DNA from: an uncultured Lachnospiraceae bacterium
Lineage (GTDB): Bacteria > Bacillota > Clostridia > Lachnospirales > Lachnospiraceae
Reading direction: 5' to 3'
Length of the DNA: 57,486 bases
NCBI GenBank assembly: GCA_934294885.1
Contig: CAKRAK010000019.1
Span: forward strand, 1 to 57,486
Part shown: positions 1-8,865 of the stretch, piece after piece
Layout of the letters: the number at the start of each line of letters is the position of its first letter
How positions within the stretch are numbered: position 1 is the stretch's first letter
Translations under genes and position numbers: made by a program
Notes under the pieces: model-generated
What the model was told of the DNA's origin: nothing
Database searches by the model: none
What the model saw: the letters and a program-made list of their open reading frames with translations, nothing else

Positions 1-14
1 CCGTAAGGCATTGT

Positions 15-920
15 CTACTGTAAAGCAACTTTTAGAGCCTCCAGATTTTCCTTCATCAGTCCGATATAATCCAGGTTATTTTCTTCCTGCTCTTTTGTCA
101 AGCCTTCTATGGGATTCAAAACCATAGTGGTAGCCCCGGTCTCAGCTGCAATGGTTTGGGCAACCTTTGGGCTTACCAGCTCCTCGAAAAAGATAACCCT
201 AATATCTTCTTCCTTACATAACTCAATAATTTCCTTCATACGACCGGAATCCGGTTCGGAATCTGCCATCAGACCCTCGATTCCCTCCTGATTCAACGAA
301 AATTCATGACACAAATATCCAAAGGCTTCATGAGCAACTACGATGGTATCCTTTTTGCAGTCCTTCAAGCCTTCTTTGAATTCATCGTATAATGCATCTA
401 ATTTTTCTTCATAGGCTTTTAAATTGTCCTTGTAGAAGGTTTCATTTTCAGAGTCTGCCTTACATAACGCATCACAGATGGCTTCACATTCTACCTTTGC
501 ATTTTCAATACTTAACCATGTGTGAGGATCTGTTTTCCCATCCTCCGACGTAATCTGTTCCACATCCTTTGATGCTTCCACAATGATAACGGATTCATTC
601 GTCATGGTCTGAATGGTTTTATCAATAAAATGCTCCATTCCCGAACCATTATAAACCAAAACATCTGCGGTTTCCAACAACCCCATATCCTTTGTAGACA
701 ATTCAAAATCATGAGGTTCCATTCCTGCCGGCACCAAATTAATAATCTCAACCTTATCCTGTCCAATCTGTTTTACAAAATCCTCCATGGGATAAATGGT
801 AGTAACAACGGAAAGCTTTTCTTTTTCCTCGAATCCGGAAGAATCTGCACCTGCCCGGCTGCATCCGCCTAAAACAATACACATACAGACCATAACAGCC
901 AATATTATAATTCGTTTCAT
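15..920 (-). CDS. Zinc/manganese ABC transporter substrate-binding lipoprotein (ZnuA/TroA type)
   Basis: This is a cluster A-I metal-binding receptor that captures Zn(II) or Mn(II) outside the membrane and delivers it to an ABC permease. The 301 residues start with a lipoprotein signal peptide whose lipobox LGGC places the lipidated cysteine at residue 20. Candidate metal ligands are His70 (in MEPHDFE), His133 (DPHTW), His197 (VVAHEAF) and an acidic residue near 272 (NPIEG), the usual TroA/ZnuA pattern. The histidine-rich loop of many ZnuA proteins is absent, so Zn versus Mn cannot be decided. A small gene lies 12 bp upstream and is probably co-transcribed. The ATPase and permease genes are not in the window; they may lie just beyond its left edge, since the stop codon is 15 bp from it. 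Confidence 0.9.
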   Translation of the reverse strand: MKRIIILAVMVCMCIVLGGCSRAGADSSGFEEKEKLSVVTTIYPMEDFVKQIGQDKVEIINLVPAGMEPHDFELSTKDMGLLETADVLVYNGSGMEHFIDKTIQTMTNESVIIVEASKDVEQITSEDGKTDPHTWLSIENAKVECEAICDALCKADSENETFYKDNLKAYEEKLDALYDEFKEGLKDCKKDTIVVAHEAFGYLCHEFSLNQEGIEGLMADSEPDSGRMKEIIELCKEEDIRVIFFEELVSPKVAQTIAAETGATTMVLNPIEGLTKEQEENNLDYIGLMKENLEALKVALQ

Positions 921-932
921 ATTCCACTCCTT

Positions 933-1166
933 CTAATGATGATAATTCTGCAATCGCATTGAATAATCATCCGCAATTTTTTTATATTTCAGATAGTCTT
1001 TGTCCTTCATAGAACCATCATTGTGAAACCCTTCTAATTTCTCATGAAGCTCCCGTAAGGCATCATGTGCCAGATCTTTATAATTATTTTCCAAATTAAT
1101 CTGCATATCATGCAATGATTTTTCCAATTCTATACGAACCGATCTTTTTAACATAAAAATCCCCAT
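933..1166 (-). CDS. Small charged helical protein of unknown function
   Basis: A 77-residue protein that I do not recognise. It is almost entirely charged and predicted helical, with no signal peptide or membrane segment, and ends in Tyr-His-His. The second methionine (residue 5, position 1154) is an alternative start because GGGGA lies 5 nt before it. It is the first gene of an apparent two-gene unit with the metal-binding lipoprotein 12 bp downstream, and a good minus-strand promoter precedes it. The context suggests a link to metal uptake, but the sequence itself does not show one. Confidence 0.6.
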   Translation of the reverse strand: MGIFMLKRSVRIELEKSLHDMQINLENNYKDLAHDALRELHEKLEGFHNDGSMKDKDYLKYKKIADDYSMRLQNYHH

Positions 1167-1221
1167 TTCTTTCTATAAATATTCTTTTCATAACAAAACT
1201 TTTTATTTTACATATACTGAT

Positions 1222-1250
1222 ACTATAATCGACATTGTTATATTTGTAAA
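1222..1250 (-). promoter_or_regulatory. Sigma-A-type promoter for the small protein and metal-binding lipoprotein genes
   Basis: On the minus strand TTTACA (plus 1245-1250) and TATAGT (plus 1222-1227) are separated by exactly 17 bp, about 55 bp before the start codon. The same bases contain TATAAT on the plus strand (1224-1229), a possible -10 for the divergent peptidase gene, although no good plus-strand -35 is visible. No clear Zur-box palindrome was seen. Confidence 0.5.
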
Positions 1251-1263
1251 GTATCGAGGTTTT

Positions 1264-2124
1264 ATGTCAGCGACCGTTAAGATTCCATCCCAAATCCTAA
1301 AAGCCAAATATTTTCATACGCTTGGAATAACCGGCAAAAATGTAACCGTAGCCGTATTGGATTCCGGTCTTGCTCCACATCCTGATTTTGCGGCAAAGAA
1401 TATTCCTGTGGCAAAGGACTATGTTCATCACAGGTCCTATCCATATGATGACTGTGGTCACGGCACCCATGTAGCCGGTATTCTTGCATCGTCTAAAATA
1501 GGAATCGCCCCGGAAGCAACCATCATTCCCATGAAAATATTGGACGAAAACGGGGACGGCTCCGTAGAAAGCTTTACGGAAAGTATGAAATGGCTGTTAC
1601 GATACCACGAACATTATCATATCCGAATTGTAAATATATCCATCGGTACAACAAAAAAAGAATATCAAGAAGAAAACAGTATTTTAAACCAATGGGTAAC
1701 CCGGTTATGGCAGGCCGGTCTTATTATTTGCTGTTCTGCCGGAAACAATGGTCCTGCCATTAATTCTATCACTGCGCCGGGAAACTGTGAAAAGATAATC
1801 ACGGTAGGTTCTTATGATGGAAAAGGATTTTCATCAGCCGGTAAAAGAAGCCCGTTCATTACGAAACCGGAAATTGTTGCCCCCGGCTATCATATCTTAA
1901 GCACAAAACCATATTCCGGATATCAGATAAAAAACGGCACTTCCATGTCTGTTCCTTTTGTCAGCGGTGCCATTGCTCTGCTATTACAGCTAAATCCCGA
2001 TCTGTCAAACGAAGAAATCAAATATCATCTCATGAACACCGCCAGACCGGCGAACCGGCTTCCCGCCTATATGCAGGGGGCAGGAAGGCTTGAGCTGCAT
2101 CAATTGCTGCAGGATTATTTGTGA
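1264..2124 (+). CDS. S8 family serine peptidase, intracellular subtilisin-like
   Basis: A subtilisin-family endopeptidase of 286 residues. The catalytic triad is visible: Asp33 in VAVLDSG, His66 in GHGTHVAG and Ser227 in GTSMSVP; Asn161 in SAGNNG is the likely oxyanion residue. There is no signal peptide and only about 25 residues precede the catalytic domain, so the long inhibitory propeptide of secreted subtilisins is missing. This resembles Bacillus intracellular subtilisins, so a cytoplasmic role in protein turnover is inferred. The start follows GAGGT by 4 nt. The last 10 bp overlap the 3-prime end of the convergent helicase gene, so no terminator fits between them. Confidence 0.9.
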   Translation: MSATVKIPSQILKAKYFHTLGITGKNVTVAVLDSGLAPHPDFAAKNIPVAKDYVHHRSYPYDDCGHGTHVAGILASSKIGIAPEATIIPMKILDENGDGSVESFTESMKWLLRYHEHYHIRIVNISIGTTKKEYQEENSILNQWVTRLWQAGLIICCSAGNNGPAINSITAPGNCEKIITVGSYDGKGFSSAGKRSPFITKPEIVAPGYHILSTKPYSGYQIKNGTSMSVPFVSGAIALLLQLNPDLSNEEIKYHLMNTARPANRLPAYMQGAGRLELHQLLQDYL

Positions 2125-3968
2125 TCTAAAACGGGGGGCTTTGTGACAATTTCCGATAAAAATCTGGATGGTACTAATTCCTTGTTGAAATATTCTTTTA
2201 CGTCATATATGTGAAGATGATGCTTTGCTCTTGTCATCGCAACATAAAACATCCTTCGTTCTTCCTCTATCTCTTCCGGCTTCACTGCCTTTTTGTATGG
2301 AGTCATCCCTTCATTGGCTTCGATGAGAAAAACAACCTCGTATTCCAGCCCCTTTGCACTATGCATCGTGGTAACCGTGATTCCATGTTTTTCCTGTTTT
2401 GTCTTTTGAACCTGCTCCTGAAATGTAATGCGGTAGGCATCTATTCCTTCAAACCATTCGGCAAAGGTCTTGTACTGCTTTGAAAGCTCCTGTAATTCAT
2501 CCAATGTACAAAATATATCATCCGGATTCATACGCCTGTAATCACAATATTCCTCTACATAAGAATCATATCCGATTGCTTTTCTGATAAAATGAACGGC
2601 AGCGAAAGGCTTTAATCCCGATAAAATCTTCAGGTCATATTCCATCTGTTCTAAATTCTCCACTGCCCAATCCTTTTCCTTTACACGGGCTGTCATTTTA
2701 TCAAAATCAAACTGTTCCTCCATTAACAAATCCCGTTTTAAGTACCTTTTTGGTTTATTTAAGATATTCAAAAAGATTTTTCTGTCTCTGATTCCCATTG
2801 CCGCCCTTATATAATCCAAAATATCTCTGACGGCAAAATAATCATATATACATGGGACACTATCCCTTACCTGAAAGGGAATGTTATAAGACATCAAGGT
2901 CTGAATAATGCTTCTTGCCTGTACATTTGTGCGCATGATAACCGCCATATCCCGGTAAGCAATCCCTTCTTTTTTATACTGCAAAATTTCCTGCAATACA
3001 TGACTGTTTTCTTCTTTTATGTTTTTTACATGATGTATCTTTATGGGTTCAACATACTCTGATGAGCTTACAATTTTTTTAGGAAAACGAACCCGATTGT
3101 TCTGAATTAATTGCAAAGAGCCTTCTGTTATATTTTTACTGCACCGGTAATTGGTATCTAATAATATCTCTGTAGCATCCGGATATTCTTCTTTAAAATG
3201 CAGCATAATCTCCGGCTTGGATCCACGAAAACCATATATACTCTGATCATCATCACCAACAATAAATAAATGATTCTGTGGTAACGCCAGCAGCTTGGTT
3301 ATTTCATATTGAATCTTATTGATATCCTGAAATTCATCTACCAGAATGTACCGGTATTTTTGCTGCAACGCATTCAAAATATCCTTTCTTTGGCATAACA
3401 ACTCGTAACAATAAATCATCATGTCGTCAAAATCCAGTTTGTTCATTCGATTCTTCCGGGCATCATATTGTCTGCAAATATCACGAAATACCTCTTCCCC
3501 AACACAGGAAGAATAAAAATGAGACAGGTCGATCAATTCCCCTTTCATCATACTGATTTCTCCAATCAGAGAGGAAACCATCTCCTCTTCATCCTCATAT
3601 TCCAATTCCATATTACGGATAATGTCTCGAATCATATTATATTTTTGTTCTTCCAGAAGGATGTTATCAGCAGTATAACCATATGCTGTTTTAAGAATCG
3701 AGAAAAAAACAGAATGGAAAGTGCCAAAGGTACATCCCCTGACACTTCCATTTGTGATCTGATAAAAACGTTCCTGCATTTCCCTTGCACTTGCCCTGGT
3801 AAATGTAATAACAAGAATATGTGCCGGGGTAATATGCGCCTTTTCTATCATGTATTTGATACGATACACCATAGAGGTGGTCTTACCACTTCCCGGACCG
3901 GCAAGACACAATACAGGTCCCTTTACTGTTTGAATTGCCTTTTTTTGAGAAGCATTAAACTCAGGCAT
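2115..3968 (-). CDS. UvrD/PcrA-like superfamily 1 DNA helicase
   Basis: An ATP-dependent 3-prime to 5-prime DNA helicase of superfamily I (UvrD/Rep/PcrA branch). Motifs appear in order: an N-terminal Q-motif region, Walker A GPGSGKT (residues 24-30), DEFQD (211-215), GDDDQSIYGFRG, DTNYRCS, TMHSAKGLEYE and the motif VI segment VAMTRAK. At 617 residues it is shorter than PcrA (about 730), mainly because the C-terminal extension is missing, so it is probably a second UvrD-like helicase and not the essential PcrA. The start overlaps the last 8 bp of gltX, which suggests translational coupling; AGAGG lies 8 nt before the ATG. The 3-prime end overlaps the convergent peptidase gene by 10 bp. Confidence 0.88.
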   Translation of the reverse strand: MPEFNASQKKAIQTVKGPVLCLAGPGSGKTTSMVYRIKYMIEKAHITPAHILVITFTRASAREMQERFYQITNGSVRGCTFGTFHSVFFSILKTAYGYTADNILLEEQKYNMIRDIIRNMELEYEDEEEMVSSLIGEISMMKGELIDLSHFYSSCVGEEVFRDICRQYDARKNRMNKLDFDDMMIYCYELLCQRKDILNALQQKYRYILVDEFQDINKIQYEITKLLALPQNHLFIVGDDDQSIYGFRGSKPEIMLHFKEEYPDATEILLDTNYRCSKNITEGSLQLIQNNRVRFPKKIVSSSEYVEPIKIHHVKNIKEENSHVLQEILQYKKEGIAYRDMAVIMRTNVQARSIIQTLMSYNIPFQVRDSVPCIYDYFAVRDILDYIRAAMGIRDRKIFLNILNKPKRYLKRDLLMEEQFDFDKMTARVKEKDWAVENLEQMEYDLKILSGLKPFAAVHFIRKAIGYDSYVEEYCDYRRMNPDDIFCTLDELQELSKQYKTFAEWFEGIDAYRITFQEQVQKTKQEKHGITVTTMHSAKGLEYEVVFLIEANEGMTPYKKAVKPEEIEEERRMFYVAMTRAKHHLHIYDVKEYFNKELVPSRFLSEIVTKPPVLDHK

Positions 3969-5427
3969 GATTTGCCTCTTCTAACTTAGCGATACCAACC
4001 TCAATTCTTCGTAAAGATTCCTCTTTTCCAAGAATATCCATGATCTCAAAGGCACCACCCGGAGTCATCTGTTTACCGGATACCGCAGTACGGACCGGCC
4101 ATAAACCGGTTCCATTCTTAATCTCTTTCTTTGCAATGTATTCCATTAACGTATCATGTAATGTATCAACAGACCAATCCTCAACTGTCTTTAATACTTC
4201 ATACTCTTCTTTTAATATTTCCAGTGAATTTTCCGAATTGGTCTTCATCTTTTTGTGGGTATACATAGCTACATCGTAGTCCGGTAATTCCTCAAAGAAA
4301 TCAACCAACTCCTTCAAATCCGGAAATACCTCTATACGGGTTTTTACAAGCTCAAGAATTGCATCCTTTTTCACGTCCTTTGTAACAACTTCATTCAGAT
4401 ATGGCATAGCCATCTCTTTAAAACGTTCAAAGTCCATTGCCTTTATATACTCACCGTTCATCCATCTTAACTTCACCATGTCAAATACAGCCGGTGACTT
4501 TGAAATATGATGATAATCAAATTCCTTTACCAATTCCTCTAAAGAGAAAATCTCCTGATTAGATTCCGGACTCCATCCTAACAGGGCAACAAAGTTAACA
4601 ATCGCTTCCGTCACAAATCCCTGATCTAACAAATCTTCATACGAAGAATGTCCGCTACGCTTTGAAAGCTTCTGGTGCTCTTCATTTGTAATCGTCGGAC
4701 AATGGATATAAGCAGGAATATCCCATCCAAATGCCTGATATAAACGATTATATTTTGGTGAGGATGACAAATACTCCTGTCCTCTTACAACGTGGGTAAT
4801 TCCCATCAAATGGTCATCTACAACATTTGCAAAATTATAGGTTGGATATCCATCCGACTTAATTAAAATCATGTCGTCCAATTCACTGTTTGGAACTGTG
4901 ATGGTTCCGTATAATTCATCATCAAAGCTGGTTTCACCCTCTGTAGGAACATTCTGTCGGATTACATAAGGCATGCCTGATGCAAGCTTCTCCTCAACCT
5001 CTTCCTTGCTTAAATGGAGACAATGCTTATCATATCTGCGGATAGACTTACCATCAACAACCTCTTCTTTTAGGTTGTCCAGTCTCTCCTTATCACAAAA
5101 GCAATAATATGCCTCTCCCTTATCTACTAATTCCTTGGCATATTTCATATAAATTCCCTGAGCAACACGTTCACTCTGAACATATGGTCCGACACCACCG
5201 TCCTTATCCGGTCCCTCATCATGGATCAGCTTGGTTCCCTTCATGGTGCGGTATATAATATCCACTGCACCCTCCTGTAAACGTTCCTGATCTGTATCTT
5301 CAATTCTTAATATGAAATCTCCGTTTTCATGTTTTGCAACCAAATATGCATATAATGCAGTTCTCAAATTACCAACATGCATTCTTCCTGTAGGACTTGG
5401 TGCAAATCTTGTTCTTATTTTTGCCAT
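3961..5427 (-). CDS. gltX: Glutamate--tRNA ligase
   Basis: A class I aminoacyl-tRNA synthetase that charges tRNA-Glu and, in lineages without glutaminyl-tRNA synthetase, also tRNA-Gln. The HIGH-type signature is PSPTGRMHVGN near residues 10-20 and the KMSKS-type signature is KLSKRSG near residue 250. The length of 488 residues is normal. An insert in the catalytic half contains Cys and His residues (YYCFCDKE and DKHCLH), like the zinc-binding region of other GltX proteins. AGGATAGG precedes the ATG. The helicase gene downstream overlaps by 8 bp, and a 16-bp perfect hairpin lies upstream. Confidence 0.97.
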   Translation of the reverse strand: MAKIRTRFAPSPTGRMHVGNLRTALYAYLVAKHENGDFILRIEDTDQERLQEGAVDIIYRTMKGTKLIHDEGPDKDGGVGPYVQSERVAQGIYMKYAKELVDKGEAYYCFCDKERLDNLKEEVVDGKSIRRYDKHCLHLSKEEVEEKLASGMPYVIRQNVPTEGETSFDDELYGTITVPNSELDDMILIKSDGYPTYNFANVVDDHLMGITHVVRGQEYLSSSPKYNRLYQAFGWDIPAYIHCPTITNEEHQKLSKRSGHSSYEDLLDQGFVTEAIVNFVALLGWSPESNQEIFSLEELVKEFDYHHISKSPAVFDMVKLRWMNGEYIKAMDFERFKEMAMPYLNEVVTKDVKKDAILELVKTRIEVFPDLKELVDFFEELPDYDVAMYTHKKMKTNSENSLEILKEEYEVLKTVEDWSVDTLHDTLMEYIAKKEIKNGTGLWPVRTAVSGKQMTPGGAFEIMDILGKEESLRRIEVGIAKLEEANHA

Positions 5428-5464
5428 TTTTTATACCTATCCTTTTAAATTTACGATAAACTGA

Positions 5465-5500
5465 TTAAAACTTAACGTTGCAGACAACGTTAAGTTTTAA
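5465..5500 (-). terminator. Hairpin terminator between the SEC-C gene and gltX
   Basis: A perfect 16-bp stem: TTAAAACTTAACGTTG (5465-5480) pairs with CAACGTTAAGTTTTAA (5485-5500) around a 4-nt loop. On the minus strand the stem itself ends in UUUUAA, so it can terminate the SEC-C transcript 15 bp after its stop codon. It is AT-flanked on both sides and sits 38 bp before gltX, so a role in the gltX leader is also possible. Confidence 0.65.
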
Positions 5501-5514
5501 TTTGCTACATTCCA

Positions 5515-6024
5515 TTATGCTCTTTTACCACAACATTGTTTGTATTTCTTTCCACTACCACATGGACAAGGGTCATTTCTTCCAATCTTAGGTGGTTTTA
5601 CAACTGTTTTCGATCTCTTTTCTGTCTTATATAATTCATCACGTTTTTCCTGATCAAAAATAGCATTCCACTCTTCCAGATTATATAACCAGTCAGCCTG
5701 ACAACCAACCATGTTACGATATAAGCTTTCTAAATCAAAATCCAACGATACAACGGTATCCTCTGTCATCTCTTCAATATTATTCGATGTCTTTAAGCTC
5801 TCATCAATACCATCTAAGAAACCGGTCATAAACATAATGGTTGTATTGTATTTTTCAGCCAGTTCCTTTACCGTACCTGTAACAACCTCTTCCGGATTTG
5901 ATAACAACTGCTTATAAATACCCTGTTCTACATTAAAATAATTAAACCAAAACTGCTGTCCGGCTTTTGTTCTATCATCCATCTGTCCATAAGCATATTC
6001 ACGCCAGTCCTTTAATAAACTCAT
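5515..6024 (-). CDS. SEC-C metal-binding domain protein
   Basis: A cytoplasmic protein of about 169 residues with an alpha-helical body and a C-terminal SEC-C zinc motif (PCPCGSGKKYKQCCGK). The same motif ends SecA, where it binds Zn and contacts SecB or ribosomes; free-standing SEC-C proteins have no firmly established function. The reading frame extends upstream to 6075, but I place the start at 6024 (protein begins MSLLKDW) because AAAGGA lies about 10 nt ahead; the ATG at 6036 is an alternative. A strong hairpin follows the stop. Confidence 0.8.
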   Translation of the reverse strand: MSLLKDWREYAYGQMDDRTKAGQQFWFNYFNVEQGIYKQLLSNPEEVVTGTVKELAEKYNTTIMFMTGFLDGIDESLKTSNNIEEMTEDTVVSLDFDLESLYRNMVGCQADWLYNLEEWNAIFDQEKRDELYKTEKRSKTVVKPPKIGRNDPCPCGSGKKYKQCCGKRA

Positions 6025-6166
6025 TTGTTTTACCATCCTTTTCAAAATAAAGTATAATGTCGTATAAGTATACAACTTTTTAGATTATAACAAACCATAT
6101 CACCTTTTTCAAGGTTTATCCCATTACATTTTCCATCTGTTAAACTCATGCCCTTTCTTATGGATT

Positions 6167-6385
6167 CTACTCATCCTTCTTTTGGTCATCATCGTTTCCC
6201 TTTAATATATTCATAAACCATAACGGAATCCATAGTATAACCGGCAAAGCAATGGCTAAAAATAAAAATATAAGAAATAATTTACTACCGATACATGCCA
6301 TAACAACCATTGCAACGATACATGCAACGATAACAACAACGGTAAGTAATGCAATGATTCGTCTGATTTTATTATATTTTTCCAT
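6167..6385 (-). CDS. Small two-helix membrane protein
   Basis: A 72-residue protein with two hydrophobic stretches (about residues 11-31 and 33-56) separated by a short turn, and a charged C-terminus rich in Asp and Lys. It has the form of a small integral membrane protein with two transmembrane helices. The family is not recognised. GAGGAT precedes the ATG. It follows rarA by 17 bp on the same strand and is probably in the same transcript. Confidence 0.6.
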   Translation of the reverse strand: MEKYNKIRRIIALLTVVVIVACIVAMVVMACIGSKLFLIFLFLAIALPVILWIPLWFMNILKGNDDDQKKDE

Positions 6386-6402
6386 ACATATCCTCTGTTT
6401 TC

Positions 6403-7725
6403 CTAAAATTTTTTACCATACAAATGTTCCAAACGTTCCTTAACATTTTTTTCATATCCGTTTTCTGACGGATGATAAAAGGATGCATCCTTTACCTCAT
6501 CCGGCAAATATTGCTGTAACACAAAATTTTCCTCATAATTATGAGGATACAGATAACCAACATGCCCCAAATCCTTTGCTCCGTCATAATGAGCATCCCT
6601 CAGATACGGTGGAACAACTCCTGTTCTGTGACTTCGAACCATATTCATTGCATCAGAAATCGCATTTACAACTGCGTTTGATTTGGGTGCTCCTGCAACA
6701 TAAATTGCTGCATTTGCAAGAATAATCTGAGCCTCCGGCATTCCTACCCGCTCCACTGCCTGAGCACATGCTACCGCAACCTGTATTGCCTGAGGATCCG
6801 CCAGACCAACATCCTCACAGGCACATATCATGATTCTTCTGGAAATAAATGTAACACTTTCGCCTGCCTCTAACATCTTAGCCAAATAAAATACCGCTGC
6901 ATCAGGGTCTGAACCTCTCATACTTTTAATGAAAGCAGAAATGGTATCATAATGACTATCACCATCCTTATCAAAGCCGATTGCTCTTTGCTGTATACAT
7001 TCCTGTGCCACCTCTATGGTAAAATGAATGATTCCATCCTCACCGGGTGGGGTTGTAAGGATTCCAATCTCAACTGCATTTAATGCATTTCTGGCATCAC
7101 CATTACTTGCATCCGCCAAAAATTCCAATGCATCCTCTGTGATCTCGCCATGATAGGAGCCCATCCCCTTTTCTTTGTCATATACTGCCCTTTTGATTAA
7201 TTCCTTAATATCTTCCGTACTCAATGCTTCCAGACGAAATATGTGGGAACGGGACAGTAACGCCTTATTCACTTCAAAATAGGGATTTTCTGTTGTTGCT
7301 CCAATTAAGATAATTGTGCCATCCTCAACAAAGGGAAGGAGATAATCCTGCTGCGCTTTATTAAACCGATGAATCTCGTCAATAAATAAAATTGTTTTTT
7401 TCTGGTACATTCCATAATGGTTCTTTGCCTCTTCTACAACAGCCTCCATATCTTTTTTTCCGGCTGTTGTTGCATTGATTGCCTTAAAATCAGCACTTGT
7501 AGTATTGGCAATCACCATTGCCAAAGTCGTTTTCCCTGTTCCGGGCGGTCCATAAAATATAATGGAAGATAATTTATCTGCCTGAATGGCACGATACAAT
7601 AATTTATCTTTCCCTATAATATGCTTTTGACCAACAACTTCATCTAAAGTTGTTGGTCTTAATCTTTTTGCCAAAGGAGATTCCTTTTCCATATTCACTT
7701 CTCTCATATAGTCAAACAAATCCAT
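6403..7725 (-). CDS. rarA: Replication-associated recombination protein A (RarA/MgsA)
   Basis: A AAA+ ATPase of the RarA/MgsA/WRNIP1 family acting at stalled replication forks and related to clamp-loader subunits. Walker A is GPPGTGKTT near residue 59, Walker B is LFIDEIHRF, and sensor 1 is GATTENP. The C-terminal half contains the family tetramerisation region, with the typical segments ISRRIMICACEDVGLADP and YLPDE. The length of 440 residues matches the family. It lies between a receiver-domain gene 16 bp upstream and the small membrane protein downstream. Confidence 0.95.
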   Translation of the reverse strand: MDLFDYMREVNMEKESPLAKRLRPTTLDEVVGQKHIIGKDKLLYRAIQADKLSSIIFYGPPGTGKTTLAMVIANTTSADFKAINATTAGKKDMEAVVEEAKNHYGMYQKKTILFIDEIHRFNKAQQDYLLPFVEDGTIILIGATTENPYFEVNKALLSRSHIFRLEALSTEDIKELIKRAVYDKEKGMGSYHGEITEDALEFLADASNGDARNALNAVEIGILTTPPGEDGIIHFTIEVAQECIQQRAIGFDKDGDSHYDTISAFIKSMRGSDPDAAVFYLAKMLEAGESVTFISRRIMICACEDVGLADPQAIQVAVACAQAVERVGMPEAQIILANAAIYVAGAPKSNAVVNAISDAMNMVRSHRTGVVPPYLRDAHYDGAKDLGHVGYLYPHNYEENFVLQQYLPDEVKDASFYHPSENGYEKNVKERLEHLYGKKF

Positions 7726-7743
7726 AACCCTTACCCCTTGGCT

Positions 7744-8142
7744 TTATTTTTTTGAAAAGCCTAACCGTTCCAATAATCCATGAAACTTATCCAAAATAAT
7801 CGGTTTACAAATATATGCATCATAATCGCTGCATACCTGAATATTATCCAACGCAACCTCATCCAATGCACTGATCATAATTACCTTTGCACGATTTTCC
7901 TGATTCACACAATACTTTTTCTCAGCTTCCCGAATGGCTTCCAATGTCTTATATCCATCCAGCTTTGTCATCATGATGTCCAAACAAATCAAATCAAATA
8001 ATTGTTGTTCCTCCATAGAAACAGAAGCTTCATCCACCGCAGACATGCCGTTATCCACAGCAACTACTTCACCGTATTCTTCCAGTATTTTCTCTAAAAA
8101 TCTTCTATTCACAAAATCATCATCAGCAATTAAAATTCTCAT
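7744..8142 (-). CDS. Stand-alone response regulator receiver domain (CheY-like)
   Basis: A single receiver domain of about 132 residues with no output domain. The acidic pocket is in ILIADDD near the N-terminus, the phospho-acceptor Asp is in LICLDIMM, a conserved Ser follows in MISA, and the Lys is in ICKP. It may act by protein-protein contact, like CheY or Spo0F. The start at 8142 is chosen because GGAGG lies 5 nt before it; an upstream ATG at 8154 has almost no spacer. No histidine kinase is encoded in the window, so the partner is unknown. Confidence 0.88.
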   Translation of the reverse strand: MRILIADDDFVNRRFLEKILEEYGEVVAVDNGMSAVDEASVSMEEQQLFDLICLDIMMTKLDGYKTLEAIREAEKKYCVNQENRAKVIMISALDEVALDNIQVCSDYDAYICKPIILDKFHGLLERLGFSKK

Positions 8143-8190
8143 AACATCCTCCATGTCCTTATATATCTGATTTTATCATAATCTTCATGC

Positions 8191-8784
8191 TTATTGTTCT
8201 GTCCGTAAAAGTGACTCTAATTTAGAAATAATGGTTGCCGCAACTACATCATGCTTTTGCCTGTCTGTTTCGATTCTTCTGTTTAACAGATCCCTGCTTA
8301 CAGCACCTAATAAAATATTGGATAATTCCTCCGGAGTAAAGATATCTTTTATCTCACCCTCCTCCATGGCAGCTTTCAATTCCTTCCGTACAAAGCTTGT
8401 TCGGTTATAGATACATGCTGCAATTGCATCTCTTGTATTTACATTATGAAGAAAGCCTTCATAATTCAATACAATCGCTGCCATATCCTTATAGCCACCG
8501 TAATAGGTTCCTAATGTGTTGAGAAATTCAGACACCTTTGAGAAATGAGAAATATCTTTCGCCTGAATCGTAGCAATCATACTATTATCAAATTTGGTAA
8601 AAGTATCTACTACCTCAACCAAAACCTCATCTATCCCGCCGAAATAACGATAAAGCAAAGATTCTGACATATTTTCCTTCATTGCCAGCGTTTTCGTTGT
8701 TAAAGACTCCAACCCGGCCTCGCTTATAATTTCAACTGCAGAAGCAACGATTCGGTCTTTCCGATTAATAAAACTTGTATTCAT
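8191..8784 (-). CDS. TetR/AcrR family transcriptional regulator
   Basis: A one-component repressor of about 197 residues. The N-terminal helix-turn-helix is typical of TetR (residues about 8-50, including SLLYRYFGG in the recognition region), followed by an all-helical ligand or dimerisation domain. The frame is open to 8850, but GGGGGT about 9 nt before the ATG at 8784 supports the shorter start. It follows the DUF5688-like gene on the same strand. No clear palindromic operator was identified next to it, so its target is unknown. Confidence 0.88.
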   Translation of the reverse strand: MNTSFINRKDRIVASAVEIISEAGLESLTTKTLAMKENMSESLLYRYFGGIDEVLVEVVDTFTKFDNSMIATIQAKDISHFSKVSEFLNTLGTYYGGYKDMAAIVLNYEGFLHNVNTRDAIAACIYNRTSFVRKELKAAMEEGEIKDIFTPEELSNILLGAVSRDLLNRRIETDRQKHDVVAATIISKLESLLRTEQ

Positions 8785-8865
8785 ATATTTACCCCCACAT
8801 TGTGAATTTTTATTCACCCATATCAGATATTTTAGGACATGGTTATACATTTGTCAACAAATTAT

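Noticed and set aside
3468..3989. Plus-strand ORF of 173 codons inside the helicase gene
   Set aside because: It lies fully antisense to a gene with all helicase motifs and has no recognisable motif.
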